Origin: Bacteroidales bacterium 6E
Lineage (GTDB): Bacteria; Bacteroidota; Bacteroidia; Bacteroidales; Prolixibacteraceae
Assembly (NCBI GenBank): GCA_001270045.2
Contig: DF970668.1
Coordinates: 62,001 to 126,000, forward strand
Length of the DNA stretch: 64,000 nucleotides
Direction of reading: 5' to 3'
Below are positions 9,901 through 18,442 of this stretch, piece by piece. A program made the translations under genes and the position numbers. The notes under the pieces are model-generated. The model ran no database searches, had not been told where the DNA came from, and was given only the letters and a program-made list of their open reading frames with translations. Every line of letters begins with the position of its first letter. Position 1 is the first letter of the stretch.

Positions 9901-10414
9901 CAGTTTGGGATCAGAGGTTATCACGGCAACCATATCCCCATACAGCGCCTTCAATCCTGCCGTAACGTTCAAAATACTCGAAAACCCAACAGAAAGCACC
10001 TTCAGGCAGGTGTCAGGGAACACCCTTCAGATCTTTGGTTCAGGAATATGTGGTGACGGAGGGATCATAAAAGTGGTTGTCATCGTCAATGACAATCCGG
10101 CGATCAACGACACCATTTCAGTGAATGTCACAGCGCAGGGCAGTGGATGCCCGACCACATCACTTGATGAGATTGACCAAAACAATCAGCCCCTGTTTTA
10201 CCCGAATCCGGCAGGCCAAAAGATTACATTCAGTTCAGTGCTGAGCAGCGATACCCGGGTCCGGATCATAAATCCCCAAGGGCAGGTCGTCTTATCAAAA
10301 GACCTTGCTGCAGGCAGGGAATTTGGAACCAGCTCAATGGATTCAGGGATGTATGTGGTCAACATCATCTTTCCTGAAGGAGAATCCTATTCTGAAAAGC
10401 TAATCATTCAATAA
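6938..10414 (+). CDS. Modular secreted glycosidase-like protein with PA14, FN3 and T9SS domains
   Basis: An 1158-residue exported protein. Order by eye: signal peptide (1-25), an N-terminal beta domain, a PA14-like carbohydrate-binding domain around 170-290 (FYTAFYKGYLVPPVDGIYHL), two fibronectin type III repeats around 305-490 (both with the GYxxYVxG pattern), then a TIM-barrel region around 500-870 resembling clan GH-A enzymes. Candidate catalytic glutamates are in LLEFGNEVWG (acid/base) and SFYMYESNMT (nucleophile). A small beta domain, an Ig-like domain and a type A T9SS sorting domain (FYPNPAGQKITF to the end SEKLIIQ) complete it. It should be exported by T9SS and anchored or released at the cell surface. 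I infer an arabinofuranosidase-like role; the exact family is not certain. Confidence 0.85.
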   Translation: MRIKPFLIIISALIFLSNRSGAFSAPTITESDTARIYTNSGLNQILIPFTGSLPDELPEIKAVTDTTLLSVMQSDYLPGSSFVLITVQEKGKSGLAKIDINVTYENHQIDASTYVSIEEYRNPGLFFQVHDIIFWQEAVPLTNTPVYETIISNSLGPWLKLNYSSIPLTVNQDCDNPAICSGHDFYTAFYKGYLVPPVDGIYHLYMQSADNHALWLSETESHDDANIIIARSTKHGKTGTEIGNGRTKSAPLELQAGKKYAFYATQWIIHSTTGGILWDGPGINMSVIQGQNLMPVYDLEKPTEPGNLNLQWATSTGINLGWDPSTDNDQLVGYQVYVNGILTETIPASEKELRLTGLTPDTRYDIAVTAIDRSGNVSLFSNVLSARTGKEDNTPPFPPNSLMVIQETGLAIHLEWSGATDEETEIIGYNIYVDGELYNTTGFVAADHVIIYNLLPEILYTIEIESIDAGLNISAKSAPFEIQTTSFDPLGPTLGERKGELNFWMANTSWSEGIGLNGPYENGDMVNHPVISKLVRDFRPGAIRWGAIPANSKSLQGSSGPGKVNTYARMLNMANEMDAWFALTIGVQDGIDYRTDPETFLHLLEYLDGDSSTTWGAIRAAEGYKEPLLRKGKGILLEFGNEVWGAQAHDANIGSDYFKYAQWVREMADVIKTSPYYDPEKVILVTSGRNPHPDASYWVNTRALTGDKGHVDCLAVSGYLGGNLDYDPDIPAGNSELDYYKNGVEMAGKNMEGLVLTMKEMVELTGTVKSFYMYESNMTTEAYNGRFGQAVIMTDYLANSMNYGSIVPSLFHLTGGQWRITRPAENYRELPLYTLGKYFNQFCKGHILRNELITNDTISNSTGKKISYSPVGTYVYNRGEDFSILLVNRDFENDFTVRVNLPEAHGLQAEATLYTFSNTDYSSYSTEIDSATVNLTDNMLVRIPAFGMVIISTKGQDPGFEVLPMGYYDRQLPESMNIYMKNGGNISVSLGSEVITATISPYSAFNPAVTFKILENPTESTFRQVSGNTLQIFGSGICGDGGIIKVVVIVNDNPAINDTISVNVTAQGSGCPTTSLDEIDQNNQPLFYPNPAGQKITFSSVLSSDTRVRIINPQGQVVLSKDLAAGREFGTSSMDSGMYVVNIIFPEGESYSEKLIIQ

Positions 10415-10566
10415 ATGACCCTGCATTGCCCGCTCTTCCATATCCTTTTCCGAAGCCAGGGCCATTCAGGTGTGAAATGCAGAAGATCCCTTATCGAGGA
10501 TTTTTTTCATAAAACTTACTTACTTTCAAAAAATCAGGTATTTTTATTTTTCTAAACCACTACCGG

Positions 10567-11109
10567 ATGGAGAAAAAGATCTGGACCCGGCAAAACATCA
10601 CTCGCCTCATTATTGTGACCCTCCTTGCGGCAGCGGCTATCACCATTGCCTCCCTGACCATCGGGAAGGATATCTATTACGGATCGGCTAAAGATGGATT
10701 GCTCTCTTTTGCCATCGTCAACCTGGCCGGTTACCTGTTTTTCCTATTCATGCCTGTGGAGATGGCCTTTGTTTATTACGTCTCCGAAGGGGCCAATCTT
10801 TGGACATTGAATGGCATAGCCCTGGGGACGGCTTTACTGTCGCAGTCGGTGGATTACCTCATCGGTTACTCTTTCAGCTCCAACATCATCAACAAACTTA
10901 TCGGAAGGCGAAGGTATCTGAAGGCAGAGTCAAGGATCCGCAAGTATGGCAACATCATTATTTTCGTATTCAACTTTCTGCCCCTCTCCTCCCCGGTCAT
11001 CTCCTTATCGGCAGGCATGCTGAAAATCAGGATAAAGGATGCGATCCTATATACGACCATTGGACTCATTGCGAAATACCTGGTCCTTACGCTGCTTTTT
11101 ATTCCCTGA
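10567..11109 (+). CDS. Small DedA/VTT-like inner membrane protein
   Basis: A 180-residue polytopic membrane protein. At least four hydrophobic segments are visible (IIVTLLAAAAITIASLTI; IVNLAGYLFFLFMPVEMAFVYYV; IALGTALLSQSVDYLIGY; IIIFVFNFLPLSSPVISLSAG, and a C-terminal one). The pattern of a basic stretch (IGRRRYLKAESRIRKYG) followed by FNFLPLSSPVISLSAG resembles the VTT/DedA (SNARE-associated) family, whose members act in membrane lipid scrambling or transport. It stands alone between the glycosidase and esterase genes, and nothing in the sequence ties it to glycan use. Confidence 0.6.
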   Translation: MEKKIWTRQNITRLIIVTLLAAAAITIASLTIGKDIYYGSAKDGLLSFAIVNLAGYLFFLFMPVEMAFVYYVSEGANLWTLNGIALGTALLSQSVDYLIGYSFSSNIINKLIGRRRYLKAESRIRKYGNIIIFVFNFLPLSSPVISLSAGMLKIRIKDAILYTTIGLIAKYLVLTLLFIP

Positions 11110-11183
11110 TCCTTTGAAATCCGATATCTCCCAAACCCTCATTTTGGATAAAATCTTGTAATTTGCGGTCAAAAACCAATACC

Positions 11184-12902
11184 ATGCGAATCACAACCTA
11201 TATCATCGCCCTCACCCTGCTTGTGACACTCAATTGCCTTTCGAGACCGGCCATATCGCAAACATTCCGTGAAGGCCCACAGGTTTCGGTTTTTTACTCC
11301 GAGATCGATGATTCAGAACAACCTTTCGGGTTATATGTTCCGCCCGGATATAAACCCGACAAATCATACCCATTGGTGATCATGCTGCATGGCGCTATGT
11401 CGAACCACCGGCTGGCCTTAAAAAGGGTATTCGGGCACTCCAACCTGCCAGGAGAAAATGACGCAAAAGCATCGAGGTATTTCCCCGACTGGAAACCCGA
11501 GAATTACATCGTGGCAACGCCTTACGCCCGCGGCACCATGGGATATATGGGAATTCCAGAGGAAGATGTATATAAAGTGATCGAAACCTGCCAGGAATAT
11601 TTCAATATTGACAGGAACAGGATTTACCTCACCGGACTATCGATGGGAGGAGGAGGTACATTGTACCTGGGCATGCGAAGGCCCGATCTTTTTGCGGCTA
11701 TCGCACCCGTATGCCCTGCACCCCCATCAGCCTTCTACCCGCTGATCGGCAATGCCCATAACCTGACGGTTGCCATCCACCAGGGAGGTGCCGATCCGGT
11801 TGTCAAGGCAGAAGGGACGCGCCGGATTTTGGAAGAGTTTCAGGAAAAAAACACCGTGATCGAGTATTATGAATACCCCGGAGTCCATCATGATTCATGG
11901 GTACAGGCCTATGGCAACGGCAACATTTTCAGATGGTTCGACGGACAGGTGCGCAATCCTTATCCTGAGAGGGTGCGTTACACAACCGAATGGTATAAAT
12001 ACAATCGTTCCTATTGGGTAAAATTTGACAAGTTAAAACCGGGAACCCATGCAAATATCGATGCCAGGTTTATCGCAAAAAATACAGTGGAAGTCAAGGC
12101 CGAAAACCTGGAAGCTTTCACACTCGAACTTAAGGGACATCCCATGTTGGACCACCTGAGTCCATTAACGGTAAAAATAAATGGAAACACCATCCAGAGC
12201 CAGCCGCGGCTGAATCATTACTTCACCCTTTCGTCAGGCAAATGGGTACCCGAGAGATATGAAGCCCCGGTTGGCGACAAGCAGTATGGACTGGAAGGTC
12301 CTGTTTTTGCTGCCTTTACCAATCGGCATACCGTTGTATACGGGACACAGGGAGCTGCCGATGCCACCGAGATTACCCGAAGAAGAAACGAAGCCCGTGA
12401 ACTGGCCGATTTCTCCATCGCCTTCGGTAACTACGCGCAACCGTCGACAGTAAACCCACGCATTATCTCCGACAGGGAGGTTACACCCGATGACCATCTC
12501 AGCTCCAACCTGATCCTGGTGGGGACCAAAGAGACAAACAGTGTCATTGCCGGCATGGCCGACCAGCTTCCAATTCACATGAAGCCTGAGTCAGTGACCG
12601 AATACGGGATGATTTACGGCGTGGGCATCAGAGGCAAAATGGTAGTCGTGGCCTCCGGGGTACCCTTCTGGAACAACCTCGTGCAGTATATGCCTCCGGC
12701 ACCTCCCCAGGCAGGCCGGACAGTATTCAATGTAAGATCGACAAAGGGTGCCACCACCCTAATGGAAGTAAAGGACCTTTTGATGGTCCGGAAGTATGGA
12801 TCGGAAGTGATTGTGGACACCTTCCTTGAAAGCGACTGGAAAGTACCGGCTGTTGCAAAAGATAAACTCTTGCAGTCGGGTGCAGTAATATTAAGGGATT
12901 AA
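11184..12902 (+). CDS. Secreted alpha/beta-hydrolase esterase
   Basis: A 572-residue exported alpha/beta hydrolase of the PHB-depolymerase/feruloyl-esterase or prolyl-oligopeptidase type. I use the ATG at 11184 because a 26-residue signal peptide starts there (RITTYIIALTLLVTLNCLS); the frame is open a little upstream from a TTG. The oxyanion region (VIMLHGAMSN), the nucleophile elbow GLSMGGGG, an Asp in GGADPVVKAEG and the His in GVHHDSW give a full catalytic triad. The C-terminal ~300 residues are a separate beta-rich region with no motif I recognise. It could remove ester groups from the glycan processed by the upstream enzymes. It ends 15 bases from the convergent sufT. Confidence 0.82.
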   Translation: MRITTYIIALTLLVTLNCLSRPAISQTFREGPQVSVFYSEIDDSEQPFGLYVPPGYKPDKSYPLVIMLHGAMSNHRLALKRVFGHSNLPGENDAKASRYFPDWKPENYIVATPYARGTMGYMGIPEEDVYKVIETCQEYFNIDRNRIYLTGLSMGGGGTLYLGMRRPDLFAAIAPVCPAPPSAFYPLIGNAHNLTVAIHQGGADPVVKAEGTRRILEEFQEKNTVIEYYEYPGVHHDSWVQAYGNGNIFRWFDGQVRNPYPERVRYTTEWYKYNRSYWVKFDKLKPGTHANIDARFIAKNTVEVKAENLEAFTLELKGHPMLDHLSPLTVKINGNTIQSQPRLNHYFTLSSGKWVPERYEAPVGDKQYGLEGPVFAAFTNRHTVVYGTQGAADATEITRRRNEARELADFSIAFGNYAQPSTVNPRIISDREVTPDDHLSSNLILVGTKETNSVIAGMADQLPIHMKPESVTEYGMIYGVGIRGKMVVVASGVPFWNNLVQYMPPAPPQAGRTVFNVRSTKGATTLMEVKDLLMVRKYGSEVIVDTFLESDWKVPAVAKDKLLQSGAVILRD

Positions 12903-12917
12903 GTGCAGGGAATCCTG

Positions 12918-13223
12918 TTAGAAAAAGCCAAGTTCAAGGCGGGCCTCTTCGCTCATCATTGATTTGTCCCAAGGCGGATCAAAGGTGAGTTCGACATTGG
13001 CATCCTTTACACCTTCGACCATCAGGGCCGACTGGCGGGTTTCCTCCACGAGAACGTCTGCAACAGGGCAACCCGGTGCGGTAAGCGTCATGATGATATT
13101 GGCGATATCGTTTTCGTCGATATCGACATTGTAAACCAGTCCGAGATCATATATATTGACAGGGATCTCGGGATCATAAACATCTTTTAAATTGGCTATT
13201 ATCTGATCTATTCTTTTGTCCAT
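12918..13223 (-). CDS. sufT: SufT-like DUF59/MIP18-family Fe-S assembly protein
   Basis: A 101-residue single-domain MIP18 (DUF59) protein that helps mature Fe-S proteins. The family motifs are clear: DVYDPEIPVNIYDLGLVY near the N-terminus and the active Cys in TLTAPGCPVADVL, with DPPWDKSMMS at the end. It starts two bases after the sufE stop codon, so the two genes are surely translated from one message. The presence of sufBCDS nearby supports a role as SUF accessory factor; no enzymatic activity is implied. Confidence 0.92.
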   Translation of the reverse strand: MDKRIDQIIANLKDVYDPEIPVNIYDLGLVYNVDIDENDIANIIMTLTAPGCPVADVLVEETRQSALMVEGVKDANVELTFDPPWDKSMMSEEARLELGFF

Positions 13224-13225
13224 GG

Positions 13226-13657
13226 TTATCTGTTCCTTTCCATCACTTTGTCATATGCAACAGCATACAGCCTGATTTGTTTGACCATTGCCAGCAACCC
13301 ATTTGAACGGGTTGGTGACAAATGTTGCTTCAGGCCCAACTCATCAATAAAATGCATTTCAGTCTGCATCAGCTCTTGCGGGGTTCGTCCAGAGGCTACA
13401 CGCAACAACAACGCCACGAGGCCTTTGACAATCACCGCATCACTTTCTCCCCTGAAGAATATCTTTCCCTCTTTTAGTTCAGGCACCAGCCATACCCTCG
13501 ACTGACAACCCCTGATCAGGTATTCGTCGGTTTTCTCGGACGGTGGCAAATCAGGAAGGTTATTCCCTAACTCGATGAGATAACTGTATTTATCCATCCA
13601 GTCATCATATATCGAAAACTCCTCCAGTATCTCCTTCTGGATATCGTCAATAGTCAT
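13226..13657 (-). CDS. sufE: SufE-family cysteine desulfurase activator
   Basis: A 143-residue SufE. It takes persulfide sulfur from SufS onto its conserved Cys (YLIRGCQSRVWLV) and passes it to the SufBCD scaffold. The frame is open from a GTG at 13684, but the ATG at 13657 (TIDDIQKEILEEF) is the better start: a promoter-like sequence on the minus strand has its -7 box covering 13684-13691, so the GTG would lie at or before the transcription start. Forms an operon with sufT. The partner sufS is 4 kb away on the same strand. Confidence 0.92.
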   Translation of the reverse strand: MTIDDIQKEILEEFSIYDDWMDKYSYLIELGNNLPDLPPSEKTDEYLIRGCQSRVWLVPELKEGKIFFRGESDAVIVKGLVALLLRVASGRTPQELMQTEMHFIDELGLKQHLSPTRSNGLLAMVKQIRLYAVAYDKVMERNR

Positions 13658-13683
13658 TCCTAAAAGTTCTGAATTTAAGGACA

Positions 13684-13714
13684 CAAATGTCGGAATTTTT
13701 CGATATCCAACAAA
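13684..13714 (-). promoter_or_regulatory. Bacteroidota-type promoter of sufE-sufT
   Basis: On the minus strand, TTTG at 13714-13711 is followed after 19 bases by GACATTTG at 13691-13684, one mismatch from the -7 consensus TAnnTTTG. Transcription would start near 13677, about 20 bases before the ATG at 13657. Confidence 0.6.
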
Positions 13715-13831
13715 AATCTTGTTTCACAAATTGTTTGAAGAGGTTCTAAATTAAGATACACCCTTCATCCGGCGGGATTGTTTGATTATTTTCGTCTAAT
13801 CAAAATATTCTCTCCAAAAACCAAAATTTAT

Positions 13832-14407
13832 ATGGAATCACTAGCCGGAACAAGAACAGAGCAGAACCTGCTCAAAGCATTTGCGGGCGAATCACAGGCC
13901 CGTAACCGTTATGAATTTTTTGCCAAAGTGGCCCGTCAGGAAGGACTGGAGCAAATAGCGGCATTGTTTGAAGAAACAGCCTGGAACGAAAAGGCACATG
14001 CCAAACGGTTTTTCAAATTTCTCGAAGGGGGAATGGTTGAAATTACCGCCAAATATCCTGCCGGAAAAATCGGGACAACCCTCGAAAACCTGAAAGCGGC
14101 GGCCGAAGGGGAAAATGAGGAATGGACCGAACTATATCCCGAATTTGCCCGCATTGCCGAAGAGGAAGGATTCAAACAGATCGCTTCGGTATTCAAAACG
14201 ATTGCCAAAGTTGAAAAGGCCCACGAAGAAAGGTACCTGAAGCTGTATCAAAACCTGGTGGAAGGCAAAGTCTTCGAACGCGAAGGCAAGGTTGTCTGGA
14301 AATGCCGCGAATGCGGATTCCTGCACGAATCGGCCAAACCACCCAAAAAATGCCCGGCATGCGAACACGACCAATCCTATTTCGAGCTAGAATGCGTTAA
14401 TTATTAA
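13832..14407 (+). CDS. rbr: Rubrerythrin
   Basis: A 191-residue rubrerythrin, a non-haem iron peroxidase that reduces hydrogen peroxide in the cytoplasm of anaerobes and microaerophiles. The N-terminal four-helix ferritin-like domain carries the di-iron ligands (GESQARNRYEFFA, ETAWNEKAHAKRF, and EEEGFKQIA / KVEKAHEERY). The C-terminal rubredoxin-like domain has its two Cys pairs, KCRECG and KCPACE. The frame is open from a TTG at 13778, but the ATG at 13832 (ESLAGTRTEQNLL) gives the normal family start. A TATTTTCG -7-like box lies at 13787-13794. Confidence 0.96.
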   Translation: MESLAGTRTEQNLLKAFAGESQARNRYEFFAKVARQEGLEQIAALFEETAWNEKAHAKRFFKFLEGGMVEITAKYPAGKIGTTLENLKAAAEGENEEWTELYPEFARIAEEEGFKQIASVFKTIAKVEKAHEERYLKLYQNLVEGKVFEREGKVVWKCRECGFLHESAKPPKKCPACEHDQSYFELECVNY

Positions 14408-14551
14408 GAAGATACCATTACAAAGGGGAAACCCTTTCAATTGGCCGACAAACAAGGCGAATCCAACACAAGAATCTTGATTTCAGATACTGAAATTCAC
14501 TACTTTGATTATCTTCGTGTTTCCGGAATCGTCTTGTTTGTCTTTTAAACT

Positions 14552-15823
14552 ATGGTTGTCTTGCCCCATGCCCAACACTTAAAAATGGCCTTGATAGCGG
14601 TTGTTTTTTCACTGTTTGCCCTCCATACTCCAACATCGACGGCACAGCAGAAGCCATTATTTTCCGACGAAATCATACTCTACAGGGGGGAGCGTTTTAT
14701 ACCCCGGATTGACGGACCTATCGAGGAACAATTGTTGATGGCTTCTTCCCTGACCAGACAGCAGATCAGGCCTGCAAACCTATTCCGAAAAAACCTAGAT
14801 TCACTCGTCAGCCTCCTTAAATCATGTGAAGTAATCCTTCCACCCCAGGGAATCAAGGCGGTCATCCAAACTGAAATTATGCCCCCTGCGGGATTCAATG
14901 AAAATAAATCAATATCGGGAGTTATTGATCTTTCTTTGTTTGTCACCATGGTTTGCAACGAAAAACCATGCTGGGACAAATCCACGGATGCCACGCTAAG
15001 CATAGCGGTCAACGATCCGGGCAAATTGGCAGCCATCCACATTATTGATGACATCTGGGTGCAGCCCAGGCTCATCTCGAAATTCCACAATTATCCAATA
15101 TACAGGCTGAATGACAAGGATCGGGAAATAACCGTCATTGCGCCTGAAGGGATCAACCTTTATGTACCCGTGACCAGGGAAGAGTTCGTTACGTTGCTCA
15201 TTTCCCATTTTCAGGAAACCATCAATAAGGGAAGGGAAGCGGCTGCCCTACCACAGTCCCGAAATACGACCATCCTGTTCAGCGAAGCGGAAAATAACGC
15301 AAGAAGAGCCGAATGGTTAGCCGATTATGACAGGATGTACCGGTTTGACCCGATTCTTGCCAGAAAGCTGCAGATGGCCTTTGAAGCCGCGGAAAAAAGG
15401 GTAAAGGAAGCCAGTGGCGACAGTACCATCACCTTCACGAAATCTCAGTACATTGAACTCCAGTTAGGTGTCTGGCGCGAAGGTGTCAGGAAACTTCATG
15501 CCGAACTGAACGCCATGAGCCCTTCGGAAAGAAGGTCGCAGGCACATTGGTCTGAATCGGAAACCCTAAATACATCAGGTCTTACCCCCCCGGGGTACCC
15601 AGGATCATTCCCGGTTGCACGGATCAATCCACAGGTCATGGATAACAAGCTGCCACCTGATGCTATCCGGCTGATTACGCTCGAATGGGGACATGAAACA
15701 GAACCCTACGCCACCTTCAATCGGGGTCGAAGCCTGCAATACCATCAGCTACACCGACTTAAAAATTGCATGAATATCTGGGAACAGATCGGCAATTTCA
15801 TAACAGTTGTCGAAGAGGAGTAA
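14552..15823 (+). CDS. Secreted protein of unknown function
   Basis: A 423-residue protein I do not recognise. It has an N-terminal signal peptide (LIAVVFSLFALHTPTSTAQQ), so it is periplasmic or outer membrane associated; an alternative ATG at 14585 would shorten the n-region by 11 residues. Visible traits: two close cysteines (MVCNEKPCWD, a possible disulfide), a charged, probably helical middle (AENNARRAEWLADYDRMYRF) and a run of three Glu at the C-terminus. No repeat, lipobox or sorting domain is seen. It lies alone between rubrerythrin and a convergent transporter gene with only two bases between their stop codons. Confidence 0.7.
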   Translation: MVVLPHAQHLKMALIAVVFSLFALHTPTSTAQQKPLFSDEIILYRGERFIPRIDGPIEEQLLMASSLTRQQIRPANLFRKNLDSLVSLLKSCEVILPPQGIKAVIQTEIMPPAGFNENKSISGVIDLSLFVTMVCNEKPCWDKSTDATLSIAVNDPGKLAAIHIIDDIWVQPRLISKFHNYPIYRLNDKDREITVIAPEGINLYVPVTREEFVTLLISHFQETINKGREAAALPQSRNTTILFSEAENNARRAEWLADYDRMYRFDPILARKLQMAFEAAEKRVKEASGDSTITFTKSQYIELQLGVWREGVRKLHAELNAMSPSERRSQAHWSESETLNTSGLTPPGYPGSFPVARINPQVMDNKLPPDAIRLITLEWGHETEPYATFNRGRSLQYHQLHRLKNCMNIWEQIGNFITVVEEE

Positions 15824-15825
15824 CC

Positions 15826-16803
15826 CTATGGCTGCGATTGCATCTGCATCTTGCGGGCCAGAACGCTGATGTAAAACAGCTGAAAGGCATGGTAAACCAT
15901 GATTGGCAGCAGATAAATACCGGCTCCGTCGATTCCTGCAAACAAGACACTCGCGAACACCGATCCGTGCACCAATGATTTCTTGGTGCCGGCAAACTGC
16001 AAGGTAATAGCGTCTTCCCGGTTGAAATGTAACCGACTTGCCAAAAAACGTGTGAAGTGGAGAATAAGGAAGAAAAGGATAAGCACTGCCACAAACAAAC
16101 CTCCAAGGGACCACCAGCTTATTGAATCAAATATTCCGGACATAAAGGAATGGCTGAACGATTCATAGACGATCAGCAAGATGATGATCTTGTCGAACGC
16201 ACCCAATTTCCTCATGTGTTTAGAGATCCACCTTTTACCATAGGGGTGCAGAATCAAGCCTAACACTACCGGAAGAATGATCTGGGTAAAGAGTTGGATA
16301 AGTACATGCGAAAACTCAAAACCGGCCGATTGGGAGGTGAGGAACAAGCCCATCCAGAAAGGCGTCATCAGGATGCCGATAATTCCTGAAATGCTGGCAT
16401 TGAAAATGGCTCCGGGAATGTTACCACCAGCAATGGATACCATGACGACCGAGGAGGATACCGTAGAGGGCAGGGCCGCCAGAAAGAACATGCCTACCCA
16501 GAACAACTCAGCCGGGGTATCGGCAAACAAGGGATAGAATGGCAAAATCAACAGAGGAAAAACCAAAAACGTGGTGAGCTGTATGGCCAGGTGCATTTTC
16601 CAGTTGCGCATCCCCGACCGCAGCTTGTCAGGGTCGAGCTTGAGACCATAGAAAAAGAAAATCAATACCACGCCCACATCGATTACCGTACCCAGTTGCA
16701 CTGGCCGAAAGCCCATGCCAATGCCCGGGATGAGCCATGCAAGCAAGATCATCAGCAACAGTCCGGCGATAAACCAGTCGGGAAGATATCTTTTCCAATT
16801 CAT
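15826..16803 (-). CDS. Bile acid:sodium symporter-like membrane transporter
   Basis: A 325-residue polytopic protein of the SBF-like branch of the bile acid:sodium symporter superfamily. About nine to ten hydrophobic segments are visible, starting PDWFIAGLLLMILLAWLIPG and with family-like glycine/proline-rich crossover stretches (FLAALPSTVSSSVVMVSIAG; LQFAGTKKSLVHGSV). The family moves organic anions with sodium, but SBF-like members of bacteria have no firmly known substrate. It starts 88 bases after the sufS stop on the same strand and might be co-transcribed with it. Confidence 0.88.
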   Translation of the reverse strand: MNWKRYLPDWFIAGLLLMILLAWLIPGIGMGFRPVQLGTVIDVGVVLIFFFYGLKLDPDKLRSGMRNWKMHLAIQLTTFLVFPLLILPFYPLFADTPAELFWVGMFFLAALPSTVSSSVVMVSIAGGNIPGAIFNASISGIIGILMTPFWMGLFLTSQSAGFEFSHVLIQLFTQIILPVVLGLILHPYGKRWISKHMRKLGAFDKIIILLIVYESFSHSFMSGIFDSISWWSLGGLFVAVLILFFLILHFTRFLASRLHFNREDAITLQFAGTKKSLVHGSVFASVLFAGIDGAGIYLLPIMVYHAFQLFYISVLARKMQMQSQP

Positions 16804-16891
16804 AGGTTGTCAATAAGTTGATATTCGGCCCAAATGTCATGGACGGGCACCTTATCATCGTGGTTTCAGAAAGGATTATGGCTCCGTCAAA

Positions 16892-18112
16892 TCAGCCCAG
16901 CATGGCGATACCCTTATTTAGGGCAACCATCAACTGGTCAATCTCCTCCCTTGTGTTGTAAATTCCAAAACTCACCCTGACGGTTCCCGGAATAGCATAA
17001 TGCTCCATCACCGGATCGGCACAATGGTGGCCTGTCCTGACCGCCACCCCCATCTTATCCAGAAGCATACCCAGGTCATAAGGATGAACCCCCTTAACAA
17101 GGAAAGAGATAACCCCGGATTTCTGGGGACTGGTACCATAGATCTGCAAACCCTCAATCTCCTGTAAACAGCCAGTGGCATAGGAAAGTAACTCCTGTTC
17201 GTGCCGTGCGATTTCATCCATGCCGATATTTTGCAGAAAACCTAAGGCGGCACCCAATCCGACGACACCGGTGATATGTGGGGTACCTGCCTCGAACTTA
17301 TAAGGGACATCATTGAAAGTGGTCCCCGAGAAACTGACCTCTGAAATCATCTCACCGCCACCCTGGTAAGGAGGCATGGTATCGAGCAGTTCCATTTTTC
17401 CATATAGGATTCCAACCCCATTCGGGCCATAAGTCTTGTGGGACGAAAATGCATAAAAATCGGCATCCAGGTCAGAGACGTTGACATGCATGTGCTGTAC
17501 CGCCTGGGCACCGTCGACCAGCACCCTGATACCATGATCATGGGCCATACGGGCAATCTCCTTAATTGGATTGATGGTACCCAGCACGTTTGACACATGG
17601 GCAACCGCTATCAACTTAGTGCGATCGTTCATCAATCCCGGCAACAGGTCCATTCGCAAGCAACCCTGCTCGTCAAAAGGCCACATGACCACCTTGGCAC
17701 CTTTTCGCTGGGCCAGCATTTGCCAGGGCACGATGTTCGAATGGTGTTCCATTTCCGATACGATGATTTCATCCCCCTCATTGACAAAAGCTTCCCCAAA
17801 GGAAAAAGCGACCAGGTTAATGGCCTCCGTGGTTCCTTTCGTGAAAATAATCTCCTCGCGTGAGCCTGCACCAATGAAGTCGGCCACCTGTGTACGAACT
17901 GCTTCAAAATCGGCCGTGGCCTTGTCGGCCATAAAATGGGCCGCCCTGTGGATATTCCCGTAATAGTCGATTGAAAGCCTGCGCTCGGCAAGCAAAACAT
18001 CCACAACTTTCTGGGTCGAGGCTGCACTGTCAAAGTAAAGCAGGGGTTTCCCGTATATTTTTTGTCTCAAGATCGGGAATTGGTTCCTGATCTCCTTGAT
18101 ATCAAATGCCAT
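16892..18112 (-). CDS. sufS: SufS cysteine desulfurase
   Basis: A 406-residue class V aminotransferase-fold, PLP-dependent group II cysteine desulfurase, which frees sulfur from cysteine and hands it to SufE for Fe-S assembly. The PLP lysine is in SSHKTYGPNGVG, the active-site Cys in VRTGHHCADPVMEHY, and the family regions IRNQFPILRQKIYGKPLLYFD-like start and HHSNIVPWQ are present. Length is normal. It follows sufB-C-D on the minus strand but is separated from sufD by 330 bases containing a strong terminator-like hairpin, so it likely has its own promoter. Confidence 0.96.
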   Translation of the reverse strand: MAFDIKEIRNQFPILRQKIYGKPLLYFDSAASTQKVVDVLLAERRLSIDYYGNIHRAAHFMADKATADFEAVRTQVADFIGAGSREEIIFTKGTTEAINLVAFSFGEAFVNEGDEIIVSEMEHHSNIVPWQMLAQRKGAKVVMWPFDEQGCLRMDLLPGLMNDRTKLIAVAHVSNVLGTINPIKEIARMAHDHGIRVLVDGAQAVQHMHVNVSDLDADFYAFSSHKTYGPNGVGILYGKMELLDTMPPYQGGGEMISEVSFSGTTFNDVPYKFEAGTPHITGVVGLGAALGFLQNIGMDEIARHEQELLSYATGCLQEIEGLQIYGTSPQKSGVISFLVKGVHPYDLGMLLDKMGVAVRTGHHCADPVMEHYAIPGTVRVSFGIYNTREEIDQLMVALNKGIAMLG

Positions 18113-18442
18113 GAATCTATTTAGTTTATCCCCTTAAACGATCTGAAAGGGTTTATTACAAGCCACGAATTTACAATGAAACATCGATATTCCTAAAAAT
18201 CAGATTCCAAATATGGCATACATGACCCGATTCATAAAGAATCCGACAATTAAGGCCTTAACATCCGTTAAACTGACAACCAGAAAACCTGAGGTAAAGA
18301 CCAGAAATTTCAAAAATCCGGGGAAATATAAAAGGGGCAACAAGCATTAAACGCCTGTTGCCCCTTCACATTCATATCTTCTATTCTTTGGGATCAGATA
18401 AATCAATCAACCTGATCAAATCATGATCCCAATTCATTCGGG
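18113..18442. other. Intergenic stretch between sufD and sufS
   Basis: This 330-base gap contains the terminator hairpin at 18332-18366 and otherwise AT-rich sequence. On the minus strand a TAAATTCG box (a TAnnTTTG variant) lies about 50 bases before sufS, but I see no well-placed -33 TTTG, so the sufS promoter is only tentative. No open frame of note. Confidence 0.5.
18332..18366 (-). terminator. Terminator hairpin after sufD
   Basis: A perfect 11-base stem, AAGGGGCAACA at 18332-18342 with TGTTGCCCCTT at 18356-18366. On the minus strand the right arm runs into TTTTATATTT, as for a rho-independent terminator of sufBCD. Confidence 0.8.

Noticed and set aside
1-13000. Calling the first locus a typical polysaccharide utilisation locus with a known target
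   Set aside because: SusCD and enzymes support glycan use, but no regulator is visible and enzyme families are too broad to name the glycan.
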